Shown here: piece by piece, positions 45,467-53,614 of the stretch | How the letters are laid out: the number at the start of each line of letters is the position of its first letter | Numbering within the stretch: position 1 is the stretch's first letter | Origin: Phyllobacterium zundukense | GTDB lineage: Bacteria > Pseudomonadota > Alphaproteobacteria > Rhizobiales > Rhizobiaceae | Length of the DNA: 64,000 bases | Direction: 5' to 3' | NCBI RefSeq assembly: GCF_002764115.1 | Contig: NZ_CP017940.1 | Location: 2,888,501-2,952,500, forward strand | Translations under genes and position numbers: made by a program | The notes under the pieces: generated by a model | Told to the model about the DNA's origin: nothing | What the model saw: the letters and a program-made list of their open reading frames with translations, nothing else | Database searches by the model: none

Positions 45467-46086
45467 TTTCGCAAAACGGACCGCTCAGGGTTGGTATTGG
45501 CGGACCCGTCGGTTCCGGCAAGACCACCGTCACAGAGATGCTGTGCAAGGCGCTGCGTGACCGCTATTCCATCGCCGTGGTCACCAACGATATCTATACC
45601 AAGGAAGACGCATTGATCCTCAACCGGCTGCAGGCGCTGCCGGAAGACCGCATCATGGGCGTGGAAACCGGCGGCTGTCCGCATACGGCCATCCGCGAGG
45701 ACGCCACCATCAACCTGCAGGCTATCGCCGAGATGAACAAGCGCCATCCCGATCTCGATATCGTCTTCATCGAGTCGGGCGGCGACAATCTGGCGGCAAC
45801 CTTCTCACCGGATCTCGCTGACCTGACCATCTATGTGATTTCCGTCTGCCAGGGAGAAAAGATCCCGCGCAAGGGCGGGCCCGGCATCACCCGATCGGAC
45901 CTGCTGATCATCAACAAGAAGGATCTGGCCCCTTATGTCGGGGCTGATCTCGACGTCATGGATGCGGATACCAAGGTTCAGCGCGGGGCCAAGCCCTATG
46001 TCTTTACCGACATGCTGCGCAGGAACGGCCTCGACGAAGTCATCGCCTTCATCGAGGCGGCCGGTGGCTTATCCGAGGCGGCTTAA
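45463..46086 (+). CDS. ureG: Urease accessory GTPase UreG
   Basis: A SIMIBI-class GTPase (207 aa) that couples GTP hydrolysis to nickel insertion. Walker A is [18 protein letters not shown] (P-loop GPVGSGKT), followed by [27 protein letters not shown] (the CPH nickel-binding motif) and [18 protein letters not shown], with the guanine motif NKKDL. It is the last gene of the urease cluster; its end overlaps the convergent luciferase-like gene by 18 nt. Confidence 0.96.
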   Translation: MISQNGPLRVGIGGPVGSGKTTVTEMLCKALRDRYSIAVVTNDIYTKEDALILNRLQALPEDRIMGVETGGCPHTAIREDATINLQAIAEMNKRHPDLDIVFIESGGDNLAATFSPDLADLTIYVISVCQGEKIPRKGGPGITRSDLLIINKKDLAPYVGADLDVMDADTKVQRGAKPYVFTDMLRRNGLDEVIAFIEAAGGLSEAA

Positions 46087-47097
46087 GGGTTCCGCTTCGG
46101 CGGACTGGATCATGACTTCGGCAAGAATCTCGTAGGAGCGAATCCGCGCCCTATGATCGAAAATCTGGCCAGTGACCATGACTTCGTCGGTACCGGTACG
46201 CTGTATGAAATCTTCGACACCGGCTTTGACCGTCTCCGGCGAGCCAACGACGCTGCATGACAGTGCCTGGCGCAAGATCGCCTTGGCATGCAGGTCGAGC
46301 GTGTCCTCATAGCCTTCGACGGGTGCCGGGAGCGGGCCGGGATTACCCGTACGCAAATTGACGAAGGCCTGCTGCTGCGAGCTTTGCAGCAATTTCGCTT
46401 CGGTATCGGTCTCGGCCGCAAAGACATTGAGGCCCAGCATCACATAGGGTTTGTCGAGGTATTCGGACGGCTCGAACCGGGCGCGGTAGATCTCGATGGC
46501 GCGCTCCATCTCCGCCGGGGCAAAATGCGAGGCAAAGGCATAAGGCAGGCCAAGCGCCGCTGCGAGCTGCGCACCGAACAGGCTGGAGCCCAAAATCCAC
46601 ACCGGTACCTTGAGTCCGGCTCCCGGCACTGCGACAACGCGCTGGCCAGGTTCGGGATCGCGGAAATAGCCCTGCAGTTCCACCACGTCCTGCGGGAAGC
46701 CGTTGATGTCCTGATCGAGATTGCGACGCAGTGCCTGGGCCGTGATCTGATCCGTGCCGGGTGCGCGACCGACGCCGAGATCGATCCGATCCGGATGAAG
46801 GGAAGCCAGTGTGCCAAAGGCTTCCGCCACCATCAGCGGCGAATGGTTGGGCAGCATGATGCCGCCAGCACCAAGGCGGATCTTGGAGGTCCCGGCAGCC
46901 ACATGGGCGATCACCACCGCGGTCGCCGCACTGGCAATACCGCGCATACTGTGATGCTCGGCAAGCCACAGGCGATTATAGCCGAGGCGCTCGGCATTTT
47001 GCGCGAGATCGAGCGAGTTGCGGAGAGATTGCGCGGCATTGCTGCCAGCGGAAATCGGTGAAAGGTCAAGGACGGATAAAGGGGTCATTGGCTTCAT
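46069..47097 (-). CDS. LLM-class flavin-dependent oxidoreductase
   Basis: A 342-aa luciferase-like monooxygenase with a TIM-barrel fold, probably FMN-dependent. Evidence: [83 protein letters not shown], the characteristic front of the MsnO8-type group. The substrate is unknown. I use ATG 47097 ([14 protein letters not shown]) because the conserved domain starts there. It converges with ureG and appears monocistronic. Confidence 0.88.
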   Translation of the reverse strand: MKPMTPLSVLDLSPISAGSNAAQSLRNSLDLAQNAERLGYNRLWLAEHHSMRGIASAATAVVIAHVAAGTSKIRLGAGGIMLPNHSPLMVAEAFGTLASLHPDRIDLGVGRAPGTDQITAQALRRNLDQDINGFPQDVVELQGYFRDPEPGQRVVAVPGAGLKVPVWILGSSLFGAQLAAALGLPYAFASHFAPAEMERAIEIYRARFEPSEYLDKPYVMLGLNVFAAETDTEAKLLQSSQQQAFVNLRTGNPGPLPAPVEGYEDTLDLHAKAILRQALSCSVVGSPETVKAGVEDFIQRTGTDEVMVTGQIFDHRARIRSYEILAEVMIQSAEAEPLSRLG

Positions 47098-47212
47098 ATA
47101 GGCGCACACTTACCGCGCACAATGAGTGCAGGCGATTTCATGATTCACAAAAATTGAAGCTTGATTGAATGGGGAAACAGATCCCCGACGGCGCGATAAA
47201 TTGCGGCCTGGA

Positions 47213-47410
47213 CTAGAGAGGACGTGACGATTGCAGACGCAGTTCCAGGCCCACGACGGCGCGGGTTTCCTGCGACAGTTGCTCGTCTGCTTCACGAATT
47301 GCGGTTTCAATGAAGTAGGCGATCATTTCGAAACCTTCATTGTCTGCAACGGTGCACAATTTCGAGAGTTCCGTTTTTAATACTTCCAGCGTTTTCGCTC
47401 TCTTGGTCAT
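47213..47410 (-). CDS. Small 65-aa cytoplasmic protein, unknown function
   Basis: A small acidic/basic helical protein (MTKRAKTLEVLKTELSKLCT, then NEGFEMIAYFIETAIREADEQLSQETRAVV), starting at ATG 47410 after an AGAGAACAG purine run. It reads as two amphipathic helices with a short turn, a likely dimer. I do not recognise a named domain, though such short conserved proteins are common in rhizobial genomes. It stands alone between the luciferase-like gene and an AT-rich gap. Confidence 0.65.
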   Translation of the reverse strand: MTKRAKTLEVLKTELSKLCTVADNEGFEMIAYFIETAIREADEQLSQETRAVVGLELRLQSSRPL

Positions 47411-47752
47411 GCTGTTCTCTCCATATCCCGTGAACCGCAATAATGATTTTACCTCTCACGAAAACCTTCTCGCATTAGTGTGCAGGCAATAGCCATGCGA
47501 CCAATGTGCTTATCAACAAATTCCGCGATACTTTCGAGGAAAATTTGGCCAATGGTTAATTGTATTTGCTGATCGCGACAAAACTTTATGACTGACTTTA
47601 ATCTCAAAATATGTGATTTGTGAAGTCATAAATTTACTTCAAATGTCTGTGATTAATCATGAGATTTATCAAAATTAATTAAAATTTTACGAGAAAATAC
47701 ATAAGCCACTGAATGTATTTACTTATTTAATTCGACACCCGAACAATCTCTT
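47411..47752. other. AT-rich intergenic region
   Basis: About 340 nt with no coding evidence; the stretch 47560-47740 is markedly AT-rich, with repeated AAAATT, AATTTA and TTTACT pieces. It may hold the promoter of the 65-aa gene and the terminator of the neighbouring secreted-protein gene, but no defined element could be picked out. Confidence 0.45.
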
Positions 47753-48112
47753 CTAAAAATTAGAAAGTTGAACTTTTGCTTTTCCGCATATTTCTTTCGA
47801 CCCAGACTCTTCAGCCTTGTCGATGATTCCCGAAGCGAGATCCGATACAATTTCGACCGCTATGTCTTCCGGCAGACCGGTCTCTTTCATTCCGGCTATC
47901 ATTGCTGCTTCACTGGATTCGTCAGTTCCACATATATATGCCCTGGCCTCAAGAAGTGCCGCCCGTTCAAACTTCTTGTTGCTGACGTCGTTGCTCTCTT
48001 CCGGCGCCTGTACCTCATTCTTGATGTTGAAAGCATTGGCCGACGGCATCACTGCAGTCGAAGCCAATAGCCCCGCAGCCAGAATGGGTATCAATGATCT
48101 GTAAAAGCGCAT
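47753..48112 (-). CDS. Small secreted protein, unknown function
   Basis: A 119-aa exported protein. The signal peptide is MRFYRSLIPILAAGLLASTA followed by VMPSANA; the mature part is acidic (FNIKNEVQAPEESNDVSNKK) with two cysteines (AYICGTDESSE and SKEICGKAK) that could form a disulfide in the periplasm, and a helical GLPEDIAVEIVSDLASGIIDKAEE. The ATG at 48112 gives the cleanest signal peptide. No family is recognised. It is next to, and divergent from, the alpha-r14 sRNA region. Confidence 0.7.
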   Translation of the reverse strand: MRFYRSLIPILAAGLLASTAVMPSANAFNIKNEVQAPEESNDVSNKKFERAALLEARAYICGTDESSEAAMIAGMKETGLPEDIAVEIVSDLASGIIDKAEESGSKEICGKAKVQLSNF

Positions 48113-48258
48113 GATCCTGCCCCTTCCAATCATATCTGGAGGCTGGCGATAACCGCCATTGGCCTCGTTCATAGATAATTAACGGATCAGGGACTGGTTC
48201 CGTTCCAAATGCTTAGTCAATTGCCCGTGATTGGAGCGTGACGCTTTGGAAGCTGAAA

Positions 48259-48302
48259 TGCTGCAATGCACCAAACGCATTGCTGCTATGCAATATTGTC
48301 TG
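48259..48302 (+). promoter_or_regulatory. Two tandem 22-bp boxes upstream of the sRNA
   Basis: Two adjacent 22-bp repeats, 48259-48280 (TGCTGCAATGCACC...) and 48281-48302 (TGCTGCTATGCAATATTG...), lie about 40 nt before the first sRNA hairpin. The same pair with the same 22-bp period occurs at 52039-52082 before the DUF1127 gene; the second box here shares the 13-mer TGCTGCTATGCAA with the first box there. Partial dyad symmetry fits a LysR-type regulator. Confidence 0.6.
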
Positions 48303-48334
48303 TATTAAATCAGTTAGGTTGAGTTATTCTGTGA

Positions 48335-48458
48335 TCAGGAATTTTCGACAGCGTCACCTCCTCCCGGCTCTGTCGAAACGGATGGCCTCTTCTCCTCCCA
48401 GAAGGCCCTCCATAACCAACGAAACCCACCGCACCTCCTCCCGCGGTGGGTTTTGTTG
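48335..48458 (+). ncRNA. Alpha-r14 (suhB-type) small regulatory RNA
   Basis: Three consecutive stem-loops each present an anti-Shine-Dalgarno pyrimidine tract in the loop. Hairpin 1: TTCGACAG (48344-48351) with CTGTCGAA (48370-48377), loop containing CCTCCTCCC (48357-48365). Hairpin 2: GGCCT (48384-48388) with AGGCC (48403-48407), loop containing TCTCCTCCC. Hairpin 3: AACCCACCGC (48423-48432) with GCGGTGGGTT (48443-48452), loop ACCTCCTCCC, followed by TTGTTGTTT as terminator. This three-hairpin CCUCCUCCC design is the hallmark of the rhizobial alpha-r14 family (Smr14C/NfeR1; Rfam suhB), trans-acting repressors of ABC-transporter and other mRNAs. The 5' end is approximate. Confidence 0.9.
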
Positions 48459-48461
48459 TTT
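48423..48461 (+). terminator. Terminator of the alpha-r14 sRNA
   Basis: A perfect 10-bp stem AACCCACCGC / GCGGTGGGTT with a 10-nt loop is followed by TTGTTGTTT. It doubles as the third functional hairpin of the RNA. Confidence 0.88.
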
Positions 48462-48602
48462 CAGGACCTCCCAAAATGTCTGCCGCTAAAGTTGCGACGC
48501 CCGCTGTTGCGGCCGGGTCTTGCGGTCAGCAAATCATCATTTGGCGTAAAAACGCCGCCTGCAACAGATGTTGAAGGCGGCGCGTGACCAGTTCCTATGC
48601 AA

Positions 48603-48815
48603 TTACTGTGCGGCAGCAGGTTTCGCCGCTGTCTTGGCTGCCGCATCCTTTGCGGCAACCTCAGGCGCTGCCCGCGTTGTCAGCGATTTGGGCGGCGGGA
48701 CATAATAGGTGTCCTTGGCTGGCAGTGGCCCTGTGGCGGTCGTCGTCTTTGGTTGCGTCGTGCAACCGGCAACAAGGATAAGAGACAGGGCAACAAGGGG
48801 CAGTACTAAACGCAT
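48603..48815 (-). CDS. Small lipoprotein
   Basis: A 70-aa lipoprotein precursor. The signal peptide MRLVLPLVALSLILVAGCTT contains the lipobox LVAGC, so Cys18 should be lipidated. The mature part is short, with TYYVPPPKSL and a low-complexity Ala/Lys tail (AAKDAAAKTAAKPAAAQ). An AGGAA Shine-Dalgarno (AAAGGAACTCG before the ATG) supports the start. Function unknown; likely an outer- or inner-membrane-anchored small protein. Confidence 0.8.
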   Translation of the reverse strand: MRLVLPLVALSLILVAGCTTQPKTTTATGPLPAKDTYYVPPPKSLTTRAAPEVAAKDAAAKTAAKPAAAQ

Positions 48816-48934
48816 TCGAGTTCCTTTGCATAATGCGCCAGCGATGACGCTGGCCTTGCACGGTGCGCCACACGATGACGCTGGAGAATCGGTTCCGGTT
48901 GACCATCCAATCGTGGCGATACCACGTCAACCGA

Positions 48935-50191
48935 TCAGCGAATCAGGATGGCGCGCAAATCGTTGACGTTCGTGCCAGTTGGACCGGGCACGAACAGGTC
49001 ATCAATTGCATTGAACGCGGTCCAGGCATCGTTGCTGTTCAGATAAGCCAAGGCGTCATGGCCCTTGGCGAGCAGCCGGGCGATGGTGGTACTGTCGGCA
49101 AAAGCGCCGGCATTGTCCTCAGACCCGTCTATACCATCGGTATCGGCCGCAAAGGCACTGATGCCATCTGCCCCGTCGATATCGATGGCAAGCGACAGCA
49201 GGAACTCGCTGTTGCGCCCGCCCTTGCCCTTGCCGCGTACCGTCACCGTGGTTTCCCCGCCAGAGAGAATAACAACGGGTTTGGTGAATGGCTGGTTTTT
49301 TGCAAGGACCTGCTTGGCCAGAGCCGCATGGACATGAGCGACTTCGCGCGCCTCGCCCTCGATGGCGTCGGAGAGGATAACCGCTTCGACGCCCAAATTG
49401 CGTGCTGCCTTCGCGGCAGCTTCGAGCGATACGGCAGCCGAGGCAACCAGATGATGCTCATGGCCGGTAAAGACCGCATCGGAGGGTTTGGGAGCGTCGG
49501 CTTTTTCCGACCGGAGATGCGCCAAGGCTGCCTGCGGCAAGTCAAGATTGTAGCGTTCGACGATGCGCAGCGCGTCCTCCCGCGTCGTTTCGTCGGTGAC
49601 GGTCGGGCCGGACGCGACGAATGCGGGATTGTCGCCGGGAATATCCGAAACGATCAATGAAAATACCCGTGCCGGATGCGCGGCCGCCGCAAGGCGCCCG
49701 CCCTTGATGGTCGAGAGATGCTTGCGCACCGCATTCATCGCCGAGATCGGCGCACCCGATGCGAGCAGGACCTTGTTGACCGCGATTTCATCTTCCAGGG
49801 TCATGCCTTCCGGCGGCGCCGGAAGGAGTGCAGAGCCGCCTCCAGAAATCAACGCCACGACCAGATCGTCTGCCGTCAGACCGGATACGGTTTCAAGCAA
49901 GCGCTTCGAGGCGACAAGTCCTGCAGCGTCCGGAACCGGATGCGAGGCTTCGATGATCTCGATGTGCTTGCAGGGTGCGCCGAAGCCATAGCGGGTGACG
50001 ACGACACCTTCGAGTGGGCCATCCCAGACTTTCTCGAAAGCGCTCGCCATCTGCGCCGAGCCCTTGCCGGCACCGACGACGATCGTCCGGCCTTTCGGCT
50101 TCGGCGGCAGATGCGCCGCAATGGTCCGTTCGGGATCGGCGGCCTCGACAGCAGCCTGAAAAAGCTTGGTGAAGAATTCCTTGTCCTGCAT
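48935..50191 (-). CDS. Glycerate 2-kinase / hydroxypyruvate-related kinase (MOFRL family)
   Basis: A 418-aa enzyme of the GckA/TtuD (DUF4147-MOFRL) family that phosphorylates D-glycerate. Seen: VVGAGKGSAQMASAFEKVW, VVTRYGFGAPCKHIEIIEASHPVPDAAG, LVVALISGGGSALLPAPPEGMTLED, IVSDIPGDNPAFVASGPTVTD, and the C-terminal MOFRL block VVILSGGETTVTVRGKGKGGRNSEFLL and AFAADTDGIDGSEDNAGAF. The start at 50191 (MQDKEFFTKLF) overlaps the upstream Dabb gene by a few nt on the complementary coordinates, so the two are probably coupled. It may take glycerate arising from glyoxylate or tartrate metabolism. Confidence 0.92.
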   Translation of the reverse strand: MQDKEFFTKLFQAAVEAADPERTIAAHLPPKPKGRTIVVGAGKGSAQMASAFEKVWDGPLEGVVVTRYGFGAPCKHIEIIEASHPVPDAAGLVASKRLLETVSGLTADDLVVALISGGGSALLPAPPEGMTLEDEIAVNKVLLASGAPISAMNAVRKHLSTIKGGRLAAAAHPARVFSLIVSDIPGDNPAFVASGPTVTDETTREDALRIVERYNLDLPQAALAHLRSEKADAPKPSDAVFTGHEHHLVASAAVSLEAAAKAARNLGVEAVILSDAIEGEAREVAHVHAALAKQVLAKNQPFTKPVVILSGGETTVTVRGKGKGGRNSEFLLSLAIDIDGADGISAFAADTDGIDGSEDNAGAFADSTTIARLLAKGHDALAYLNSNDAWTAFNAIDDLFVPGPTGTNVNDLRAILIR

Positions 50192-50195
50192 GTTC

Positions 50196-50507
50196 TCAAA
50201 CTTCCAGATCAAAAACAAAAACGCCGTCCGTACCGCCTGCCGTGGAAGCCACGATGCGGCCCGCTATAGCCTGGTGTTCGGGGTGAACGAGATAGGCATC
50301 GCGTGCAGCTGCGTCAGCAAAATCGAGCACAAAACCTTCGGAAAAGCCCTTATCCATTCCGGTTTCGGGACTGACGTTCAAACCGGAATGTATCGTCAAG
50401 GCGCCCGGCAGTTTTGCGCACAATACCTCAAGATCGCTGTAAATGGAGTGCCGGTCGGTCGCTGGAACGTCGTCGCGGAAACGGAGAAAGACACAATGAC
50501 GGATCAC
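50196..50507 (-). CDS. Dabb-family (stress-responsive A/B barrel) protein
   Basis: A 103-aa dimeric alpha+beta barrel protein: MIRHCVFLRFRDDVPATDR at the N-terminus and the conserved block GFSEGFVLDFADAAARDAYLVHPEHQAIA. The family includes stress-responsive proteins and small cyclases of unknown substrate. It ends 4 nt before the glycerate kinase start on the same strand, so the two are likely one operon. Function otherwise unassigned. Confidence 0.88.
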   Translation of the reverse strand: MIRHCVFLRFRDDVPATDRHSIYSDLEVLCAKLPGALTIHSGLNVSPETGMDKGFSEGFVLDFADAAARDAYLVHPEHQAIAGRIVASTAGGTDGVFVFDLEV

Positions 50508-50646
50508 GAGCAGAAACTTTCTTTAAGCAGCATGCGAACAGATGGAATGGTGAATTGACTTCCCGGTTGCGCATCCTGACCAGATTGCCGGAAATTGCGA
50601 GCGCTAATTCCTGCTGTCCCAAAATAACAGCGGGCAAATCCCCTGA

Positions 50647-51957
50647 CTATACCGATTTGGATAGAAGCTGTTCCACGGACAGCGCCATAGCAAGGAACCG
50701 GCGGTCCGCACCATGTCGCGCCAACAGCATCAATCCGCCCGGCAGAGGCAGACCAGGCATCGGCAGGCTGATTGCTGTCAGATCGAATTGATTGGCGACC
50801 TGCGTATTGCGCAGAAGCAGGCCTTCGGTGTGTTTGTAAAATTCGTCGCTTTCCGACGCTGACGCGATAAGTGGCGCAGCGATTGGCGAGGTTGGCAAGG
50901 CCAGCATATCGTATTCGGCGATCCGGCCGTCCATTTGCCGCACAAGTGCCTGCCGCTTCTGCATCACATTGACATAATCAGCTTCGGAAACGCTCAAACG
51001 CCGCAAGAGCGGGCGCCTCACGCGCTGGTCGACATCAAGCGTCTCATCGTGCAGCCATCCGGCATGGACTCTCGATCCTTCAATACCGGCAATCGAGCCT
51101 ACCGAAGTGGCATCGGCCATTGAGCCGATCAGATCATCGATTGAACATTCGACAATGATCGCGCCTGCATTTGCAAAGGCCTTGAGATTTTGTTCGAAGG
51201 CATCGGCGATCGGCTTCTCCACCGCCTCGAACAGCTGCCCTGGGGGCACGCCGATGCGCAGGCCGTTCAAGGAAACAGGCTCAGGGCTGTTAATCGCCTC
51301 CCCCGCCATAATAGCGTCGGCCAGCGCACAATCGGAAACGGAACGCGCCAGTGGTCCAATGGAATCGAGACTGGGCGACAGCGGAAAGGCCCCTCGCAAC
51401 GGCACGCGTTTCGCCGTGGGTTTGAAGCCGACGACACCATTCAACGCCGCCGGGATGCGGACCGAACCGCCGGTATCCGATCCAATAGAGATTTCGCTTG
51501 TGCCTTCCGCCACCGATACGCCAGCGCCGGTCGACGAACCGCCCGCAATCCGGTCCGGATCAACGGCATTGCCCGCAACCGGAAAATGCGGGTTCAGCCC
51601 GACAGCGGTGAAGGCAAATTCAGTCATGGTCGTCTTGCCGATGATGACCGCTCCTGCGGCCCGCAATCTTTCGACAACGATTGCGTCGCTCGTTGCTGGC
51701 GCAGCGGTTTGCCGAATGATCGATCCCGCCAGGGTCGGCTCACCAGTGATGTCGAAAAGATCCTTGATCGAGACAATCCGCCCATCAAGCGGCCCGAGAC
51801 TCGCGCCTTCCTCCCTACGCTTGTCGGCAGCATCAGCTTCCCTGCGGGCCGTATCAGGATAGAGCCTTGCAAAAACACGCTCGTCGGCTTCACGCCCGAT
51901 GAGACGCGACAGGATATGTTCGAGCCTATCTCGGGCGGACGGTGATGGCTGGGGCAA
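50647..51957 (-). CDS. Amidase signature family hydrolase
   Basis: A 436-aa enzyme with the Ser-cisSer-Lys triad: Lys in GRIVSIKDLFDITGEPTLAGS, the Ser pair region IAGGSSTGAGVSVAEG, and the nucleophile region SIGSDTGGSVRIPAALNGVVGFKPT. Length and layout match amidases/Asn-tRNA amidotransferase A-like hydrolases; without partner genes gatB and gatC it is a stand-alone amidase. It hydrolyses a carboxamide of unknown identity. Monocistronic, minus strand, with the DUF1127 control boxes just upstream of it on the other strand. Confidence 0.9.
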   Translation of the reverse strand: MPQPSPSARDRLEHILSRLIGREADERVFARLYPDTARREADAADKRREEGASLGPLDGRIVSIKDLFDITGEPTLAGSIIRQTAAPATSDAIVVERLRAAGAVIIGKTTMTEFAFTAVGLNPHFPVAGNAVDPDRIAGGSSTGAGVSVAEGTSEISIGSDTGGSVRIPAALNGVVGFKPTAKRVPLRGAFPLSPSLDSIGPLARSVSDCALADAIMAGEAINSPEPVSLNGLRIGVPPGQLFEAVEKPIADAFEQNLKAFANAGAIIVECSIDDLIGSMADATSVGSIAGIEGSRVHAGWLHDETLDVDQRVRRPLLRRLSVSEADYVNVMQKRQALVRQMDGRIAEYDMLALPTSPIAAPLIASASESDEFYKHTEGLLLRNTQVANQFDLTAISLPMPGLPLPGGLMLLARHGADRRFLAMALSVEQLLSKSV

Positions 51958-52038
51958 TGGTTTTTCCTGACGTGCTGAAAGCTTTCAGTTTCTCTATAGC
52001 CCGACGACACCACGGGTTGAAGACCCGGCGTAAAAGCC

Positions 52039-52082
52039 TGCTGCTATGCAACATAGGCAATGCTGCTTTGCAACATTGGCAA
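52039..52082 (+). promoter_or_regulatory. Two tandem 22-bp boxes upstream of the DUF1127 gene
   Basis: Direct repeats at 52039-52060 and 52061-52082 differ at only two of 22 positions; the first begins TGCTGCTATGCAACATAG, containing the perfect dyad CTATG-CAA-CATAG. They lie about 70 nt before the DUF1127 ATG. A matching pair precedes the alpha-r14 sRNA at 48259-48302. Shape and spacing fit a LysR-family operator such as that of VtlR, known in Brucella to control an sRNA and DUF1127 genes. Confidence 0.65.
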
Positions 52083-52150
52083 TTTTCAATCGATGCAACT
52101 CAAAGCATAGTTTCTCCCAGGGAGGGCAATAAAATAAAGGGGTATGAACA

Positions 52151-52294
52151 ATGAGCCTTCGCCACCGCATCCAAAAGTATCGTCAGTACCGGCAGAATCT
52201 TCACGAGCTGCGCCTTTGCACGGATCGCAATCTTGCTGATCTCGGCATCGCCCGCACCGACATTCGCCGCATCGCCTGGGCGGCCTGCAACTAA
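52151..52294 (+). CDS. DUF1127 small arginine-rich protein
   Basis: A 47-aa protein, MSLRHRIQKYRQYRQNLHEL, continuing with RLCTDRNLADLGIARTDIRR and IAWAACN. The ending R-x-L-x-D-x-G-I-x-R-x-D-I motif is the DUF1127 signature. These small proteins in alphaproteobacteria are linked to RNA turnover, phosphate/carbon balance and virulence. An overlapping ATG at 52143 is out of frame. A terminator follows and tandem regulatory boxes precede it, so it is an independent unit. Confidence 0.92.
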   Translation: MSLRHRIQKYRQYRQNLHELRLCTDRNLADLGIARTDIRRIAWAACN

Positions 52295-52313
52295 TTCCAC
52301 AATTGAATTCATC

Positions 52314-52349
52314 AAAAGCGCTCGCAGCGTTTCAATTGCGGGCGCTTTT
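52314..52349 (+). terminator. Bidirectional terminator after the DUF1127 gene
   Basis: AAAAGCGC-T-CGCA (52314-52326) pairs with TGCG-G-GCGCTTTT (52337-52349), a 12-bp stem with one internal mismatch and A/T flanks. It separates the DUF1127 gene from the convergent VanZ-like gene and can serve both. Confidence 0.85.
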
Positions 52350-52350
52350 G

Positions 52351-52749
52351 CTAGTAAATTACCGAAACGGCGACCATCCCGACAGCAGCGCCGGCAAATT
52401 TGACGAAGAAATTGTCGATATCGGCATGCCTGCCTGGAATAAAGTGCTGGGCATATTCGAACAGGCCACAGGAAACGGCTATCAAGGCGGCAACGTAAAT
52501 GAGACGCTTCGGATAGGTCAGGCTGAACACGAGTCCAAGAACTGCAAAAGCTGCAAACGGCTCGAAGTTAGGCCCGAAAGGCGTTATCGGCCGCAGAGTG
52601 ATCGGCCCTACCGTAGCCATCAGGATGAGAGCGAGCAAAGTCCAGGCAATGGCATGGTGCCCTGCGGGAACACTAATCAGCTTTTTCCACAGTGAGGATG
52701 CCGCTCGGCGAAATCCTGCCCCGGAGGAGATCAAGGAGCGCCAATCCAT
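52351..52749 (-). CDS. VanZ-like membrane protein
   Basis: A 132-aa membrane protein with about four hydrophobic segments (AIAWTLLALILMATVGPITL, EPFAAFAVLGLVFSLTYP, LIYVAALIAVSCGLFEYAQHFI, FAGAAVGMVAVSVIY) and the typical PGRHADIDNFFVKFAGAAVG block. VanZ-like proteins are frequent in exopolysaccharide loci. It overlaps the 3' end of the GT2 gene, so it is likely the last gene of the minus-strand polysaccharide unit. Function unproven. Confidence 0.78.
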   Translation of the reverse strand: MDWRSLISSGAGFRRAASSLWKKLISVPAGHHAIAWTLLALILMATVGPITLRPITPFGPNFEPFAAFAVLGLVFSLTYPKRLIYVAALIAVSCGLFEYAQHFIPGRHADIDNFFVKFAGAAVGMVAVSVIY

Positions 52750-53593
52750 TTCCCTTCAAGCGTCCTTTCCGATCGATCCAAGACTCCGGCGAGAAACTTC
52801 CCGCTGCGTTGGCGAGAACGTTCTTGGCAGCCATGATTACTGCCTTCGACGTTAGCATGGTTCCCTTCCGTGCCAAGTAGTGAGGATTGGCAATCTGTGA
52901 ATAACCCAGTTTGATGCCCGACGTCCGCCCGCTCTTTACGCCGAGATGGATCCCCCGCTGCCGGTACGATTTGACGATGCGTCCGTGCTTTGCAAGCAAC
53001 CGGCTGAGGTCCACGTCTTCGAGCCAGCAATAGAGTGGCAGATTTTCGTCAAACTGAATGTTTTCGCGCCTCAGTACATCCATGCGCAAAGACATGTTGC
53101 AGCCATAGCCATTGTAGACATTTTCCAGGGTTTCAGGACTGTCTTCAGGGTCTTCAAGCAGCGCTTTCAAAATCACTGCACCTTCCGCGACCTGAATGCC
53201 GGGCGTGCCAATGCCGTCGACCAGAACATCACCGGTCGCGACAACAATGTCACTTTGTTCAAGGAAGAGCCGTTCAACCTCGGCAATATAGTTGGGCGCC
53301 ATCAGAAAATCGTCGTCTAGAAAGAGGAGGATATCCATGTCAGCGTGTTCCCTGAGGATCTGGTTGCGCTGTTTGGCCAAGCCCGGTGTGGATAGAAGAG
53401 CCGTTACAGGGACCTTCATACCCTCGCCGATATTGGCCGGAACGTCAGAAGGCTTCAGGGTACAAAGAACGATTTTCTCGGGCAGACGCGTCTGCTTATC
53501 GATCAGGGGAACCGTCCCGGCCAGAATATCCGACCGCCCTGTCGAAGGTATTCCAACACCAATTTTCAGCCGACGTTTCGCATCCGACGCCAT
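52673..53593 (-). CDS. Glycosyltransferase family 2
   Basis: A 306-aa GT-A transferase: LKIGVGIPSTGRSDILAGTVPLI, LAKQRNQILREHADMDILLFLDDDFLMAPNYIAEV (DDD metal site), YNGYGCNMSLRMDVLRRENIQFDENLPLYCWLEDVDLSRLL (ED catalytic region). It is soluble, with no membrane span. It lies 21 nt downstream of the Wzc-like gene and overlaps vanZ. The sugar is unknown; it belongs to the second polysaccharide locus. Confidence 0.88.
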   Translation of the reverse strand: MASDAKRRLKIGVGIPSTGRSDILAGTVPLIDKQTRLPEKIVLCTLKPSDVPANIGEGMKVPVTALLSTPGLAKQRNQILREHADMDILLFLDDDFLMAPNYIAEVERLFLEQSDIVVATGDVLVDGIGTPGIQVAEGAVILKALLEDPEDSPETLENVYNGYGCNMSLRMDVLRRENIQFDENLPLYCWLEDVDLSRLLAKHGRIVKSYRQRGIHLGVKSGRTSGIKLGYSQIANPHYLARKGTMLTSKAVIMAAKNVLANAAGSFSPESWIDRKGRLKGNGLALLDLLRGRISPSGILTVEKAD

Positions 53594-53614
53594 GTTTTAT
53601 ACTCCACCCTTAAG

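Noticed and set aside
48259..48335. Specific -35/-10 boxes for the sRNA
   Set aside because: TTGTCT and TATTCT-like hexamers exist but are about 23 nt apart, so no promoter was called.
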